Shown: positions 11,331 through 22,429 of the stretch, one piece after another
Layout: the number at the start of each line of letters is the position of its first letter
How positions within the stretch are numbered: the stretch's first letter is position 1
Assembly (NCBI RefSeq): GCF_947179165.1
Contig: NC_077248.1
Coordinates: forward strand, 16,913,256-16,977,255
Reading direction: 5' to 3'
Source of the DNA: Solanum dulcamara
Taxonomy: Eukaryota > Streptophyta > Magnoliopsida > Solanales > Solanaceae
DNA length: 64,000 nt
The notes under the pieces: model-generated
What the model saw: the letters and a program-made list of their open reading frames with translations, nothing else
Databases searched by the model: none
What the model was told of the DNA's origin: nothing
Program-made: the position numbers and the translations under genes

Positions 11331-11789
11331 ACTGAATGACAATAAAATATGTATTTATGTCTGTGGGGGGGGGGGGGGAGGGGAAGAATCAATCTTCTTC
11401 AATTCTGTAACTCTTATTTTACTGAAAAGAAGAAATAGAAAATTGAATCAAAAGTTTCTTTGCATTTCAAAAAAAAACTTGAGGGATTACACTAGCAAGC
11501 TTCTTGGCATAAATGTTGTAATATTGACAAATTACCCGTTGCTTAATGTCTTTAAATATCTTTTTAAGAGGTGTGCCATATCCAACGATTCATCTAAATA
11601 AAATGCTACTACTAACTACTTTCAATCAGCAAGAAAATATATATATTAAAGTGGTTAAAAAGTACAAATAATCGATATCCCAAAAATACTCCTCTGTGGA
11701 TCACAATTCTACTACTCTTCTACACTATAATCATCCAGCTTATTTTCATTTTCTTTCACTTCTTAGTGCTCAAGACTTTGATTATGTCC
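11331..11789. other. Spacer with a G homopolymer
   Basis: Between the permease and aldolase pseudogenes. It holds a G-tract broken by one A at 11364-11382 and AT-rich sequence; nothing else recognised. Confidence 0.5.
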
Positions 11790-12362
11790 TTAGTACACGT
11801 AGCCGTTAACGAACATTCCTTGTTTAGCTTCATCTGATTCACCCTCGTCAGTGTTTTTTCCAAGCTGAGCAAGAGAGTTGGCCTTAGCCCTGATTAGCAA
11901 CGCGTCCTGAGCAGCCTTCACGTTCTCTGGGAATCCTCCCCGTGTCTTCAAGCAAGTGTTTTGAAGCGCCGAGAAGGACACATGCCGTGGGTTTGGAGAT
12001 TGGTTCATGGCATTCAAGTTGAAGGTAGCCTCAACTTCTGATTGTCCACCAGATAAGAACTGTTCAAATCCCGACAGCATTATCTTGTTAGCATGAGTTA
12101 AGGTAATAATCTCCTACCTGTTTAAAAGTTTATGTTGTTTGTAACCTCAAAAGGTTTTACTTACTTTTTCGTCTATTTACAACCTATGCACTTAAAATAA
12201 GTTGAAACTTCCTAGTAATTCAACATTCCAAAATCCACCAAAAGCATAGGTTTCAATGGTTCTTTTATGTAATTTGTATATGATTTGATAATGTAGGCTA
12301 GTATATGCAGACAGTATTCTGCTAGTTGATAATTTGTTTCCTATAATAAGCATTAACAATTA

Positions 12363-12583
12363 CACTACCGTTTCAATTTGTGTGTCTTATTTTTTCTATT
12401 TAGTATATTTGAAAAAGAATGTCACTTGCTACCTTTAGTTAACTATTTAAATATCCCACATGGCATGTTTAAGACCATAAAATTCAAAGACCAATTTTGG
12501 TAAATTGTGCACATTATTAGTCTCTTACTTTCTTCAACTCAATAGTCAAACTATGACACATAAAAATGAAAAGGAGAGAATAT
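12363..12583. mobile_element. Degenerate Stowaway-like MITE in the aldolase intron
   Basis: The ends are imperfect inverted repeats: CTACCGTTTCAATTTGTGTG on the left and CACATAAAAATGAAAAGGAG on the right, with TA nearby on both sides. The interior has CACATGGCATGTTTAAGACC, shared with the MITE at 16089. It lies in the intron between the last two aldolase exons. Confidence 0.6.
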
Positions 12584-14281
12584 ATCTCTGTCTTTAGAAG
12601 CCCATATAGAACTTGAAATTGAATTTAACTTATACACTCTTTAAAGGTTTAAGTAATTTTTAAGCTATCAGTTTAATATAACTTATTGTAGCAGCCAGCA
12701 AGAAGTCTGCCTTATTATCCTGGAAACTCGTTCCACTTATTACGGATAGTTACATCTTTTAAGTGATTTGACAGTGGAAAAAATCTTCAAACTATCCGTT
12801 TATAGAAGTTAAAACAACTTAGTAATAGCGTAAAAATAAGGAAACATGCAATGATTCCAGGGACAGCTGGGGGAATTCTTCTTTGGAGGAGCTTAAGAGT
12901 ATAATCAGCAACTTGCTCTGGAGTGGCTCTGTCTTTGCATTCAGCACCAGGAGTGACCATACTTGGCTTGAGAAGGATACCCTCAAACATGACATTGTTC
13001 TCAGCTAGGTAAAAAAAAGACGTCAGCCCAAACTTTTTGCGCAACCTCAAAAGTCCTGTCAATGTCATGGTCACCATCCAGCAATATTTCTGGCTCCAAT
13101 ATTGGGGCCAAACTACTGTCCAGAGAAATGGCAGCATAGAGAGCCAAATCCCAGGCTGCTTCCTTCACTGCCAATGCAGATGGTCCGTTAGGAATGCTCA
13201 CTACGGTACGCCTAAAATTACCAAAAAAATGTCAAGCATATGATCATAGTCAATAGTCATAAATAGTCAATAGTCATAAGATAAAAGTATATAGAAAATA
13301 ACACATGATTTTTCTAAAAGTTGTTACTATTTGGCAAATCGAGCTCCTTGTTGGTAGTAAGCAGCAGAGCGTGAGGCAAGGCAATCGAGACCTTGGCACC
13401 ATAACTCATCATTATAACCAGCAAGGGGAACCAAACCCTTTTTTAATCAAATCATAAGATTATTAAGAGATCAATTTCATATAAATTTAGTTGAGACCCA
13501 ACTCTTTTTCTTATTAAGCCAAGCTCGAAACGTGTGGTCAAATGCAATTCTATTCTAAGCAACTCGAGTTGTTGGTTACAGAAAAACCAAACATATTGTT
13601 ATAACTCAGGAAGAACCACAGCTCAAAAGCTAGCTATTGAGGTGGGAGAACCCATACAAAACCACCCCACATAGTAGTACCGATATGGGACATAACAAAC
13701 CACCACGCCTCCACATCCGTTGGCCTCAACGGATGTGCGCTAGATATTACTAGCACAATACTGGCACCACCATCCAAGGCACAACGAGCATGACGGATAA
13801 TGGGAGAACTAGACTCCAAAAGCTAGCTATTGAGGCAGAAGAACGTAAGGTTATATAATCCTCACCTCTGCACATAGTAGTACCGATGCGGGACATAACT
13901 CCTACTCAAGGTCAGCTGGTAGCCTGGTACCAATCAATCTACTATTCCTCAATATGCAACTAGTTAGATTGGTTATGAATCAATTATTCAAGTGGATTCG
14001 TTACAATTAAAAAGTAATGCTAGCTATTAACCTACAACCTTCCACTTTCATTCGAAAATGGAGTTTCAAGCCAAACTAGTATTGTCTGAACTTGCTTGGT
14101 TAAATTAGACAAATATACCTTGTCAACTTTGATACCAGGAACAATGTTTTGTTCAGCAAGGACATCAACCATTTTGTGTCCATCAGTTGTGGATTGGTAG
14201 AGAGTCTCTTCAAAGAGAATGGCACCAGAGATGTACTGTCCTAGACCTGGAGCTGCCACAAGCAGTGTTCTGTAAGCTTGG

Positions 14282-14612
14282 TGTTGAGATTATGTGCTTT
14301 CACCACGCGAGTTAGGGGACCAGGTCCCTTGACACAGTCAGAATGCTCAAGTTAAGTGCTAACAGAATGCTCAAGTTAAGTGCAGAAGGTAAAAGGGCAC
14401 ACAATGTTTACATGGAAAACCTCCTTGCTCAAGAAGGAAAAATCACGATCCGGGATTTCACAACCAACTTCGCTAAAATGCAAGAGCAAAGTAGTCTATT
14501 ACAACCTATTGTAACTAGACACTAACCCTCTCCACCCCTTGCTTGCAATACCTTTATTACAAGACTTTGAGCCTAAGCCCACTATCCCAACAACTCTAGT
14601 TGACATAGAGTA
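14282..14612 (-). mobile_element. LTR fragment of the SIRE-like copia family, inside the aldolase pseudogene
   Basis: Begins TGTTGAGATTATGTG followed by CACCACGCGAG, GGGGACCAGGTCCC, ATGCAAGAGCAAAGT, CTATTACAACC and CAAGACTTTGAGCC. These blocks occur in the same order in the LTRs at 34738 and 40158. Only the first third of the roughly 1-kb LTR is present. It replaces part of aldolase intron 1 and the start of exon 2. A short duplicated block (AGAATGCTCAAGTTAAGTGC at 14339-14358 and 14364-14383) is specific to this copy. Confidence 0.75.
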
Positions 14613-14803
14613 ATGAAACTTACAGCGGTCTTAACGAGCTCATCAGCATAGGAAGAAGTTTCAGGGATAGTGAGAGAAGGGGCAGACCGCGGATATAGGA
14701 TTGCAGCGGATTACTGAGGGTGAAGATTTACGAAGACTTGCCCCTTAACAAATTCAAACTTGTCAACAACTGGAGATGACTTTAACAGAGATGTTGAGGC
14801 CAC

Positions 14804-15117
14804 TTTCTTTGTTATTTTCTCCTCAAAGGATCAAGTAGTCTTACTTACTACAAGTACCTTATCTCAGTGTTCTCAACAAGTATCTCCTTGCCACAAACAA
14901 ATTATTTCTCAAGCAGTCTCAAATTTATAACTACTATATAATAACTGTGCTAATAAGACTGCAAGTGTTTCACCAAAATTAATTAAGGTTGTTATGCCCT
15001 CAACAATGTCCACTTGCCATGATTATTATTTTTTTTGGTGTAATATAATACAAGTGGTTATAATATATGAAATTTCCACCTCGTAAAGGATTTCCCACTA
15101 TGCTATCATGGACTTTT
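14804..15117. other. Upstream sequence of the aldolase pseudogene, nothing recognised
   Basis: AT-rich; no distinct promoter elements or open frames were identified. Confidence 0.4.
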
Positions 15118-15433
15118 CACTACTAAAAACTGGGTCAAAATCAAGGGCTAAAACCTACGGACTGTATTGATTTTTTAAGGAAAATCGATTTCAAATCGAC
15201 GGATCGTGCATATCGAGAGTCGCTATTTAGAATTAGAATTGAACTATATGACTTTAGATAATTTTACCACTCGACCGCACATACTTTTTAATGAAATATT
15301 TTCATCGTTTTTATGATGAACATCTGTTGGTTTTCTATTAAAAAGATATATAAAAAAACAAGGACAGAATTGGTTTTCTCTCGATTTTTTGACCCACCTT
15401 GTCTGTCGGGTTTTTTCATTATTATTATTAGTG
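15118..15433. mobile_element. Probable mini-CACTA (non-autonomous En/Spm-like) element
   Basis: The left end reads CACTACTAAAAACTGGGTC. The right end, read inverted, starts CACTAATAATAATAATGA and continues into a C-run and GGTGGGTC, so the first five bases match exactly and the rest partly, with an AAT expansion. Both ends are flanked by TTT (15115-15117, 15434-15436), the 3-bp duplication expected of CACTA elements. It has no transposase; 316 bp is small but within the range of CACTA MITEs. Confidence 0.5.
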
Positions 15434-15436
15434 TTT

Positions 15437-16086
15437 CAAATTTTTAGACCTAATTATTTTATTTTTTGCTTGCTTTATTTGGAGCTATTTGACAGTTGAA
15501 AGTGACATAACAATTCATGATGACTAGTACAATTAAGTTTGTTTGCTCAAATCAGCACCAGTGCCCAAACGTGAGGCTCTGATTAGCAGTCCATTAGACC
15601 GTCACGCCCTGCGCTGTGTTGGCAGTAATCAATGGTCATGGTAACTTTTTTTCTGTTTCAACCATTAAGCAATGGCTAATTTAACTAGGGTTCGGTAAAA
15701 TTCAGTTTTTCAATGTTAAATTTGTATTTATGTTAAAAACAAGTATAGCTAGAGAAAGATATACATTTTAAAATTCATTTCCTCAATAAATTCATGTCTC
15801 GAAAATTCTAGATCCGTCACTAAATTTCAGAATATCTTTAGACCCAATAACATCTTTATTGTTTTCTAGGGTAAGAAAATTGTATTAGCTTTGCTTAACC
15901 AATTCGTTTGAATTGGTTTAAAGTTGGACAAATAGGCTTAAAAGCACTTTTCATCAGATACATCCATAACTTTCTTTAACTTCGAACAGTTCCAACACTT
16001 GCTGCATAAAACCTACTTAAATCCAGCTAATCCAAACAGCCATCTTCACTTTGTTCCTCTTTCCTTTCATCTATAATGATTATCTG
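15437..16086. other. Spacer, nothing recognised
   Basis: AT-rich. No coding frame of interest, RNA gene or repeat boundary could be supported. Confidence 0.4.
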
Positions 16087-16088
16087 TA

Positions 16089-16325
16089 CTTCCTCCGTTT
16101 CAAAAAGAATGACCTCCTTTTATTTTTAGTCTGTTTAAAAATAATGACTCCTTTCTTTTTTTTGGTAACACCTTTCCACGTGGCATGTTTCAAGCCACAA
16201 GATTAAAAAACATTTTTGTATATTTGACATAATTTTAATTTACGACCATAAGACTGAAAAATCTTCTTTATTTTTTAAAATCCGTATCAAGTCAAACCAG
16301 ATCATTCTTTTTGAAACGGATGGAG
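16089..16325. mobile_element. Stowaway MITE
   Basis: Terminal inverted repeats CTTCCTCCGTTTCAAAAAGA and TCTTTTTGAAACGGATGGAG (the right end read on plus), flanked by TA on both sides (16087-16088, 16326-16327). Length 237 bp and no coding capacity. It lies downstream of the zinc-knuckle gene. Confidence 0.85.
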
Positions 16326-16329
16326 TATA

Positions 16330-17075
16330 ATTTACTCTCAACAGCTAATAACCTTCGTCTGAATCACTAACAAGATAACCTCCCATAGATTGATAATTGA
16401 TGGTAAGTTAAATTGCTGAGGACAAAGATTCGCAGAAAACAGAAACAGCTAAGTTTTTGTTGGGTATTCAATCTTAGTTCCAGAACTCACAAGTCATAAC
16501 AGGAGTTTGTGCATTAGGGATGACCAATTGAAACAAAGAGTGTTGATAATTAGAAGAATACTTGGGTAAAATCACGTCCCCAGCACATCAATTAAAGGAA
16601 TATCGCTGGGACTAGACATATCGCTACGTATTAGAAATTGCCCAGAAGAGATTCTACCATGACGCAGAGAGCACTCTTAAGTGAATAAGCAGTAAACCTC
16701 CAACTAGGTCACCAGCAAATCACTCAAAGAATAACTATCACCAAGTACTTAACCAGCAAGAGCCTAACGTCAGGGCTGTCAGACGTAAAAATCAACAGAA
16801 CAAATACCAAGACAAACCAATATATGGATGCTGTCATCCTTCCCATCAGCTAGCAGAATCACCAAATAAAATGCAAATACCTCACAATAGTCACAATCCA
16901 TGTTCTTAAATAACAATCTCATCATATCCATTCAAAAGATGAAAAGACGCACACTAAAGCAACTAATTCCGAAATCCAATATTTTCTACAAAAAAAAATG
17001 TCAATCTCAATTCAAAGAGGTGAGCAGAACATGTCATCAGTAGTCACCCTATTGATATGGCATGGCTTTCATCTC
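16330..17075 (-). other. 3' flank / probable 3' UTR of the zinc-knuckle gene
   Basis: Directly downstream of the stop codon at 17076 on the minus strand. No other gene is seen. AT-rich stretches could serve as polyadenylation signals, but the cleavage site cannot be placed from sequence alone. Confidence 0.4.
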
Positions 17076-19511
17076 TCAGTACCTCCTGGGAAAACGGTCC
17101 ATAAACCTTCCAGAGGGACACTCATATGCTTGGTGTCCTCTTCCCCCACAGTTGTGACAGATCAGCAGTGCCATGCAATCTCGACTCATATGGCCTACTT
17201 GCTGGCAGTTTCGGCATACAATGTCCCGATATCCTCCACCTCCACCCATATGACGGAATCCACCACCCCTCTCTTCAAAAGCACCAGCCTTGGGGCAATC
17301 TCTAGCCAGATGACCGGATATATTACATAAATTGCACACAGGATCATTTTGACAATCACGTGCCAGGTGACCAGTCTTCCTACAATTTTTGCACGCCTTG
17401 TCATTGGTGCAGTCGACTGCAATGTGGCCTTGCTTGAAGCAGTTATTGCACAGCTTCAGGTCACCAGGAGGAAGTGGAGGAGCCGTGCAGTCTCTAGCTC
17501 GATGTCCTGCCTTACCACAGGTGTGGCAGATTCCTTCATTTGGACAATTGCCAGCCATATGGCCTGGTTCTCGACAATTCCAACAAAGAGATTTTGTGGT
17601 ACACTCCGAGGCAATATGTCTGTTCAAATATTGGAGGCAAAATCAAAATTAAAGGAGTAATAAATATCACTTGTTTTAACAACCTTACGGACACCATGAA
17701 CAAGCATGACTGAGAGCGATGATAAAATAAAATAAATACACCTCGAAAAAAAGTGAATGAATGAATAAATAATACACGTATTAGAAAAGCCAAAGAAAGA
17801 AGTCATTTTATCAACCAACTTGTAAATATCAGCAGTATGTGTCTCCATTCCTTTTCAGTTTATCAAGCAACTAGTAAATATCAGCAGTATGTATCCCCAT
17901 TCCCTTTAAGACAACACTCAAGCTCAAGTCTGGATATTGTTGGTTATTACGTAAACAATCTTGTGTTTGCTTGGTGTTTAATGTTATATTAGTGCTAAGC
18001 AATTAGTATGTACTGGCAGTTCTTAAATACTTGATCAATTTGATATTGTTTGGGTATTTTAAAAGCTAAGTACTACAAATTACATAGTATTATCTCATTT
18101 CTACATGTTGCTTCCTTACAATGTGAATGTCTCAAGTTTCAACTCAATTTCAGGATATCTTCCGCCCTTGGTTACCTGTAATTTAAGACTATGCAGTGTG
18201 CTGCCCTAAAAAGGATATCAGGGTATATCTTGCCCCTTAGTTACCTGTATCAGATATCAAGATCCGACAGCTGTATACAGGCAGGAAGAGATGTAAACAA
18301 ATGGGATGATGTGCAAGCAATACAGAAAGGCAATATAACATCATCATTAGCAGCCTTTGTGGTCCAATTTTAAACTGTTGCACAACAGTTTCTCCAGAGT
18401 ACATCAAGTAAATGCAATTGTAATTCTTAAGCTTTCCATGGTAACAAGTAGTTAATTAACTCAGAATATTCCAATACTTACCCTGGGAGACCACAATTGT
18501 GACATATGGCAACATTAGGGCATTCCCGAGCAAAATGGCCAGGCCGTTTGCAGTTCTTGCAGAGACTGCTCTGACTCTGACTGCTAAAAAAAATAAAAAA
18601 GTAATGACAGAAACCATGAGAAAAAAGAAGAAATATGTCCACCAAAGAGACAAAAATTATATAATCCGAATGTTAGCGAGAGTCAAAGAGCAGGTAAAAT
18701 AGTACACTCCAAGAAATCGGCGTATTATAATATATTTTGTTTCCATGTTTCTTTCAAACTCATTGGAGGAGCATATGCAAATGAAACTTAAGGTATGAGG
18801 TCAAAGGACTAAATTTGTTTAGACTCTAGCTACATAAGATCCCTAACTTCACTAGTAAAACAAAGTAAAAGTTGTACTATAAAAAGAACATACTTTTAAA
18901 ATGAGAAACCACATTATTGAACAAAATCCACTTTAACTGATCAAAAAATATAAACAAGGTAAAAAGTTGAGCACAATCAGTCAGGGTATAGTAACAAGAA
19001 GCACTAATCAGTCAACGGATACTGATTGTCCCAACTTCACACTTGAACATTTGAGTCTTGCGGAAGTCTAAATTGGACTGCCATATCAGCTTCCAAACAG
19101 CCACGTCAAGTGTATACTAATTATTAGTCTAACAATTACGGAACAGCATTACCCCCTTCCCCCTTTTTAGGAGAAGGTAGCAGTGCAATCACAGGAAAAT
19201 ATCTGCGAACAGAAGTGTAAATTCAGTTCAACGCTCCAAACATGCATATCGAAACACCCATCCATGCAATATAGTATTTAGCCTCCATTCCAAGCCGAAC
19301 AGATCCATATCTCTTTACTTCCAGCCAACAGGTGCTGGAATGAGAATAGCTAAACATACAAATGACTAAAACCAGAGAACCTGAAACCCCGACGTGGCTC
19401 CCGTCTATATGGTGCATCACGGTAGGAGAACCGCTGTGTGCGGATTTTGCGATCCATTGGGCTCCTGCTTCTGCTTCTGCTCCTGCTTCGGCTTCTGCTG
19501 CCAGATTTCAT
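17076..19511 (-). CDS. CCHC zinc-knuckle protein (CNBP/At1g75560-type), three coding exons
   Basis: Spliced CDS on the minus strand: 19381-19511, 18482-18583 and 17076-17619 (131+102+544 nt, 258 codons). Every intron is GT-AG, with phases that keep the frame: exon 1 ends GGTTTCAG before GTTCTC, exon 2 ends CCAGG before GTAAGT, exon 3 follows GAACAG. The protein starts with an RS-rich tract (about residues 3-17), then a basic FSYRDAPYRREPRR segment, then nine CX2CX4HX4C knuckles from about residue 52 to 245 (CKNCKRPGHFAREC first, CHNCGGRGHQAYEC last), with a glycine-rich linker before the last two. Such proteins bind single-stranded nucleic acid, usually RNA; the RS tract suggests a nuclear or splicing-related setting, which is inference. 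All knuckle cysteines and histidines are present, and no break is seen, so it is probably functional. Confidence 0.93.
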
Positions 19512-20424
19512 ATTCAAACAACCACAAATAAACCACCAAAAACGACCAGCTAAAATATCACCACACCACCACCCAGCTGCTGCCTCCTCCCTGTCCACCA
19601 CAACCACACATCCAAGACCACATCAGTCCAAATAAACCTTTTTACTGTACTCCTTTGATTTTAAATACCAAATCCAAACACCACTACAGAGATATTATTC
19701 AATATACAAGCACCAAAAGCTTGTTGATTCAGGAAACATCATCTCCAGCTACATCCTCCTAAGTATAGTGTATGCCTACTGTGACTAACACATGCCAGAA
19801 CCAGAACATAATTATTAACCACTAGTTATCTACAACAGCTGACAATTGAGTCCCAACTTCAAAGACATACGGAGATGGTTTCCCTAGCTGACAGAAAGCT
19901 CAAATAACTGAAGATAGAAGCAAAATCTTTTACAAGAAACAGCAACTAGTTTTGGAGTATAAACAAGTTAAATTCAATAATATATTGAAGAAATTAGAGT
20001 TATGAACCAGATTTTTATTTTCTGAATCAAATGCCATTTTCCTTCTCTTTAATAAATCAAATGTCATATTCCCTCTGTTCCAGCTGCAACAAAGACAAGC
20101 AACAACATGTGTCTCGCAAAATTTAAAACAGAAGCATATTTTTCCATATATGGGCCCTTAGATTGGTGATAATATCAAGAGATTCGATGTCGTGCCAAAC
20201 CCCAGTACCAAATGAATAGCTCGTGAAATTCGTTTATTTTCTATATAACCCTTCAATCCCTAGTTTTCTTTTGGTTACATCATGTAGTTCCTATTTGTAT
20301 AGAGGATTGGGTGGCTTTTGGAGAGAACCATATTTTGTAGGTTTCTCCTTTTTTGGAGTATTTCTTGTATATTGCCAAGATGGCCTAGTTACTATCAATG
20401 AAATCTTTTACTTGATCACAAAAA

Positions 20425-20690
20425 TGTGTCTTAGTTTGACTAGGCATAAAGTAAGAAGTTTAACAATGTAAAGAAGACTTTTGAATCTTGTGGTCTTAAA
20501 CTAAACGTGTATAACATAAAAAGACATATTTTGAATCTTATGGTATTAAACTTCCATTCCTATTAGGGATTAAGGATAAAATGGGAATGTTGAAATTAAA
20601 AAGTTACGAAATATAGAAAGGTGGCAGTCTTTTTTATACAGACTAAAAAAGAAAGTAAGACACATAAATTGAAACGAGAGAATATTAGTT
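20425..20690. mobile_element. Stowaway-like MITE remnant
   Basis: The left end has GTTTGACTAGGCATAAAGT followed by TTAA, and the right end has GACACATAAATTGAAACGAG. These are the subterminal and terminal blocks of solanaceous Stowaway elements, including AAAGGTGGCAGTCTTTTTTA before the right end. The inverted repeats are degraded and I could not place a target duplication. Confidence 0.5.
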
Positions 20691-21170
20691 TTTATCTAAT
20701 AGGTTTTGCCTTTTTCAGATAAAAAATCTGCTGGTTCGTCTTTCTCACCAAGTACTAAAATTTAAAAATATCAGCCCAAGTTAAGCTTATATCATTCACG
20801 GAGAGCTAATGGTAGAAAGGACCACTGCTAAAAGCAGGCATCAAGACACTCTGCGCACTTCACCATAGAGGCCTCAGAGAAGTATACAGATCTACATCTT
20901 AACATATAAAAGCTTACAAATCAACCATCTGCAACAGCACCATTCTCACCCTAATAATTTTCTTCTATTGATAATAAACAAAGGTTACCATAGTCTTATA
21001 AATCTGCCATACACCCTACCCGATCTCACTTCAAAGAGACAACAGACAACACCTTGACTTAACCAGTATAAGTGCATAAGGTATAATAACATGTATCCAA
21101 AAACTTTTAAGCAAAAAATGAATTTGTTGGACTGCAAAAAATGTTCAACGTATTACAGAGTAAATACATA

Positions 21171-21398
21171 CTCCCGCCTCCCATTTTATGTGGCACCGTT
21201 TACTTGGCACAATGTTTAAGGAAGAAAAGAAAAACTTTTGAAACTTAGGGTCTAAAAGGGAAATTTTAAAGTTAAATCATTTCATTAAGGGTAAAAGGGA
21301 AATTTTAAAGTTAAATTGTTTCTAATTATAGTAAGGTGACAATCTTTTTCGGACAGACTAAAAAGGAAAGGGTGCAACATAAAATGGGACAGAGGCAG
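21171..21398. mobile_element. Stowaway MITE
   Basis: Inverted ends CTCCCGCCTCCCATTTTATG and CATAAAATGGGACAGAGGCA (right end as on plus), flanked by TA on both sides (21169-21170, 21399-21400). 228 bp. Inside, a block GGGAAATTTTAAAGTTAAAT is present twice (about 21269 and 21298). Confidence 0.82.
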
Positions 21399-21626
21399 TA
21401 CATATCTTTAACTTTAAAAAAGTTAAGGGACTTTTTTGAATCGGGGAAGGTTCATGGTAATCTAACCCATGGTCCCAGCTACAAGTAGTAAAGCATTTTC
21501 ATCTTGCATATAATCAATGACTTCCCAGTGAAGCCCCAGTTACATCCTTTCCACATGTTATCATCTTCAATCCTCGTTTAACCATTCCTCCTTATTATAA
21601 TCTATCAGTACATTCACACCAATTGC

Positions 21627-22000
21627 ACCCAATGACCCATAATGCACCATAACCCACTGAGCAAAAGATATACTCTGCAATTTTATTCCAGCCCCCATCC
21701 TCCGTGGCGGAGCCACATGGAGTCCAGGGAGTTCGAACCCCCTTCGTCGAAAAATTACACTGTATATATGGGATAAATTTTTTGATTTATGTTAATATAC
21801 TTAATTATGGACCCCAATGACCCATAATGCACCATAACCCACTGAGCAAAAGATATACTCTGCAATTTTATTCCAGCCCCCATCCTCCGTGGCGGAGCCA
21901 CATGGAGTCCAGGGAGTTCGAACCCCCTTCGTCGAAAAATTACACTGTATATATGGGATAAATTTTTTGATTTATGTTAATATACTTAATTATGGACCCC
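21627..22000. repeat. Tandem duplication, two copies of 185 bp
   Basis: The segment starting ACCCAATGACCCATAATGCA recurs exactly 185 bp later with almost no change, ending in TTAATTATGGACCCC. Each copy spans host flank plus the first 100 bases of the hAT-like MITE that starts at GTGGCGGAGCC (21704 and 21889). Near identity points to a recent event after the MITE had inserted. Confidence 0.9.
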
Positions 22001-22429
22001 CTCAGCATAAGCAAAAGGCTTGGTTTAATGGTAAGCAGGTTCAAAGATTTCGCATATTCTCCTCAGCTTTGCGGGTTCGAGTCTAGGTAGCAACCTCTCT
22101 TATTCCATATTTTAGCTTGCTGCTGCTGCTTATACTTTTTCCTAGCCTCATATTCATGGTAATTAAATCATTTTGCGCTCATTTGATCCTCCATCCTCTT
22201 TTTGTCATTGTTTCCATAATCAATAGGGCCTAAAAAAAATTAGAAATCGAAATATGATTTTTTAACTTCCGGCGTCTTATTGTTCATGTTGAGGTAGAGT
22301 TGAATTTTATCTAGTTGCATATATCGGATCTGACCTGTTCATATAACCTGAACCGCTTATTTGTGGATACTATTAGTGTGCTTACTTATTTTTTTGAACC
22401 CCTTGATGGAAACCCCCTCTCCGCCACTG
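21703..22429. mobile_element. hAT-like MITE with CGTGGCGGAG / CTCCGCCACTG ends and an inserted tRNA-like segment
   Basis: The left end CGTGGCGGAGCC and the right end CTCCGCCACTG are inverted matches of the CAGTGGCGGAG terminus common to a solanaceous MITE family, followed inside by GAACCCCCTTCG on the left and GAACCCCTTGATGG on the right. The interior has no coding frame. Its left end is duplicated in tandem. I place it with hAT-like elements by the terminal motif only; no 8-bp duplication could be confirmed. Confidence 0.5.
22003..22100 (+). repeat. tRNA-derived SINE-like head
   Basis: GGCTTGGTTTAATGGTAAGC (about 22017) resembles a pol III box A, and GCGGGTTCGAGTCTAG (about 22071) matches box B (GGTTCGANTCC), some 50 bases apart as in tRNA-derived SINEs. 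It lies inside the hAT-like MITE just after the tandem duplication. It does not fold as a full tRNA by eye and has no clear tail, so it is a partial SINE at best. Confidence 0.45.

Larger units (their letters stand above)
11790..14803 (-). pseudogene. FBA: Plastid class I fructose-bisphosphate aldolase pseudogene (unprocessed, five exon remnants)
   Basis: Exon remnants on the minus strand: 14624-14803 (transit peptide, ending ADELVKTA), 14119-14280 (start lost; [20 protein letters not shown] to GIKVDK), 13328-13437 (GLVPLAG to GARFAK), 12851-13211 (VSIPNGPSALAVKEAAW, EPEILLDG, FEGILLKPSMVTPGAECKD) and 11790-12059 ([20 protein letters not shown] to the stop). The family is the Calvin-cycle aldolase; the Schiff-base lysine region LLKPSMV and the C-terminal tyrosine are present. 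Introns keep splice-like borders, so this is a DNA-level duplicate. Defects: start codon reads GTG; stop in the transit region; the first third of exon 2 replaced by an LTR fragment; a TGG codon split at the exon 3/4 junction becomes TAG; one extra T in the run near 13010-13018 shifts the frame; the exon 4 donor is not GT; a 12-nt loss removes residues after HVSFS. Confidence 0.9.

Noticed and set aside
11137..11601. 154-codon plus-strand open frame
   Set aside because: A shifted frame over the permease C-terminal remnant, then the G-tract and AT-rich sequence; glycine run from the homopolymer.
13634..13819. 61-codon minus-strand open frame between aldolase exons
   Set aside because: Lies in intron sequence, tryptophan-rich and without any domain. 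A partly duplicated stretch (AAAGCTAGCTATTGAGG at 13625 and 13819) suggests a small repeat rather than a gene.
19350..19607. Longer N-terminus for the zinc-knuckle protein starting upstream at 19607
   Set aside because: The upstream residues (WWCGDILAGRFWWFICG) do not fit the family, which starts directly before the RS tract; the ATG at 19511 is used instead. An acceptor-like TTTTAG lies between the two.
22003..22100. A genuine tRNA gene
   Set aside because: Box A/B-like motifs are present, but no complete cloverleaf, acceptor stem or anticodon stem could be drawn; better explained as a SINE head.
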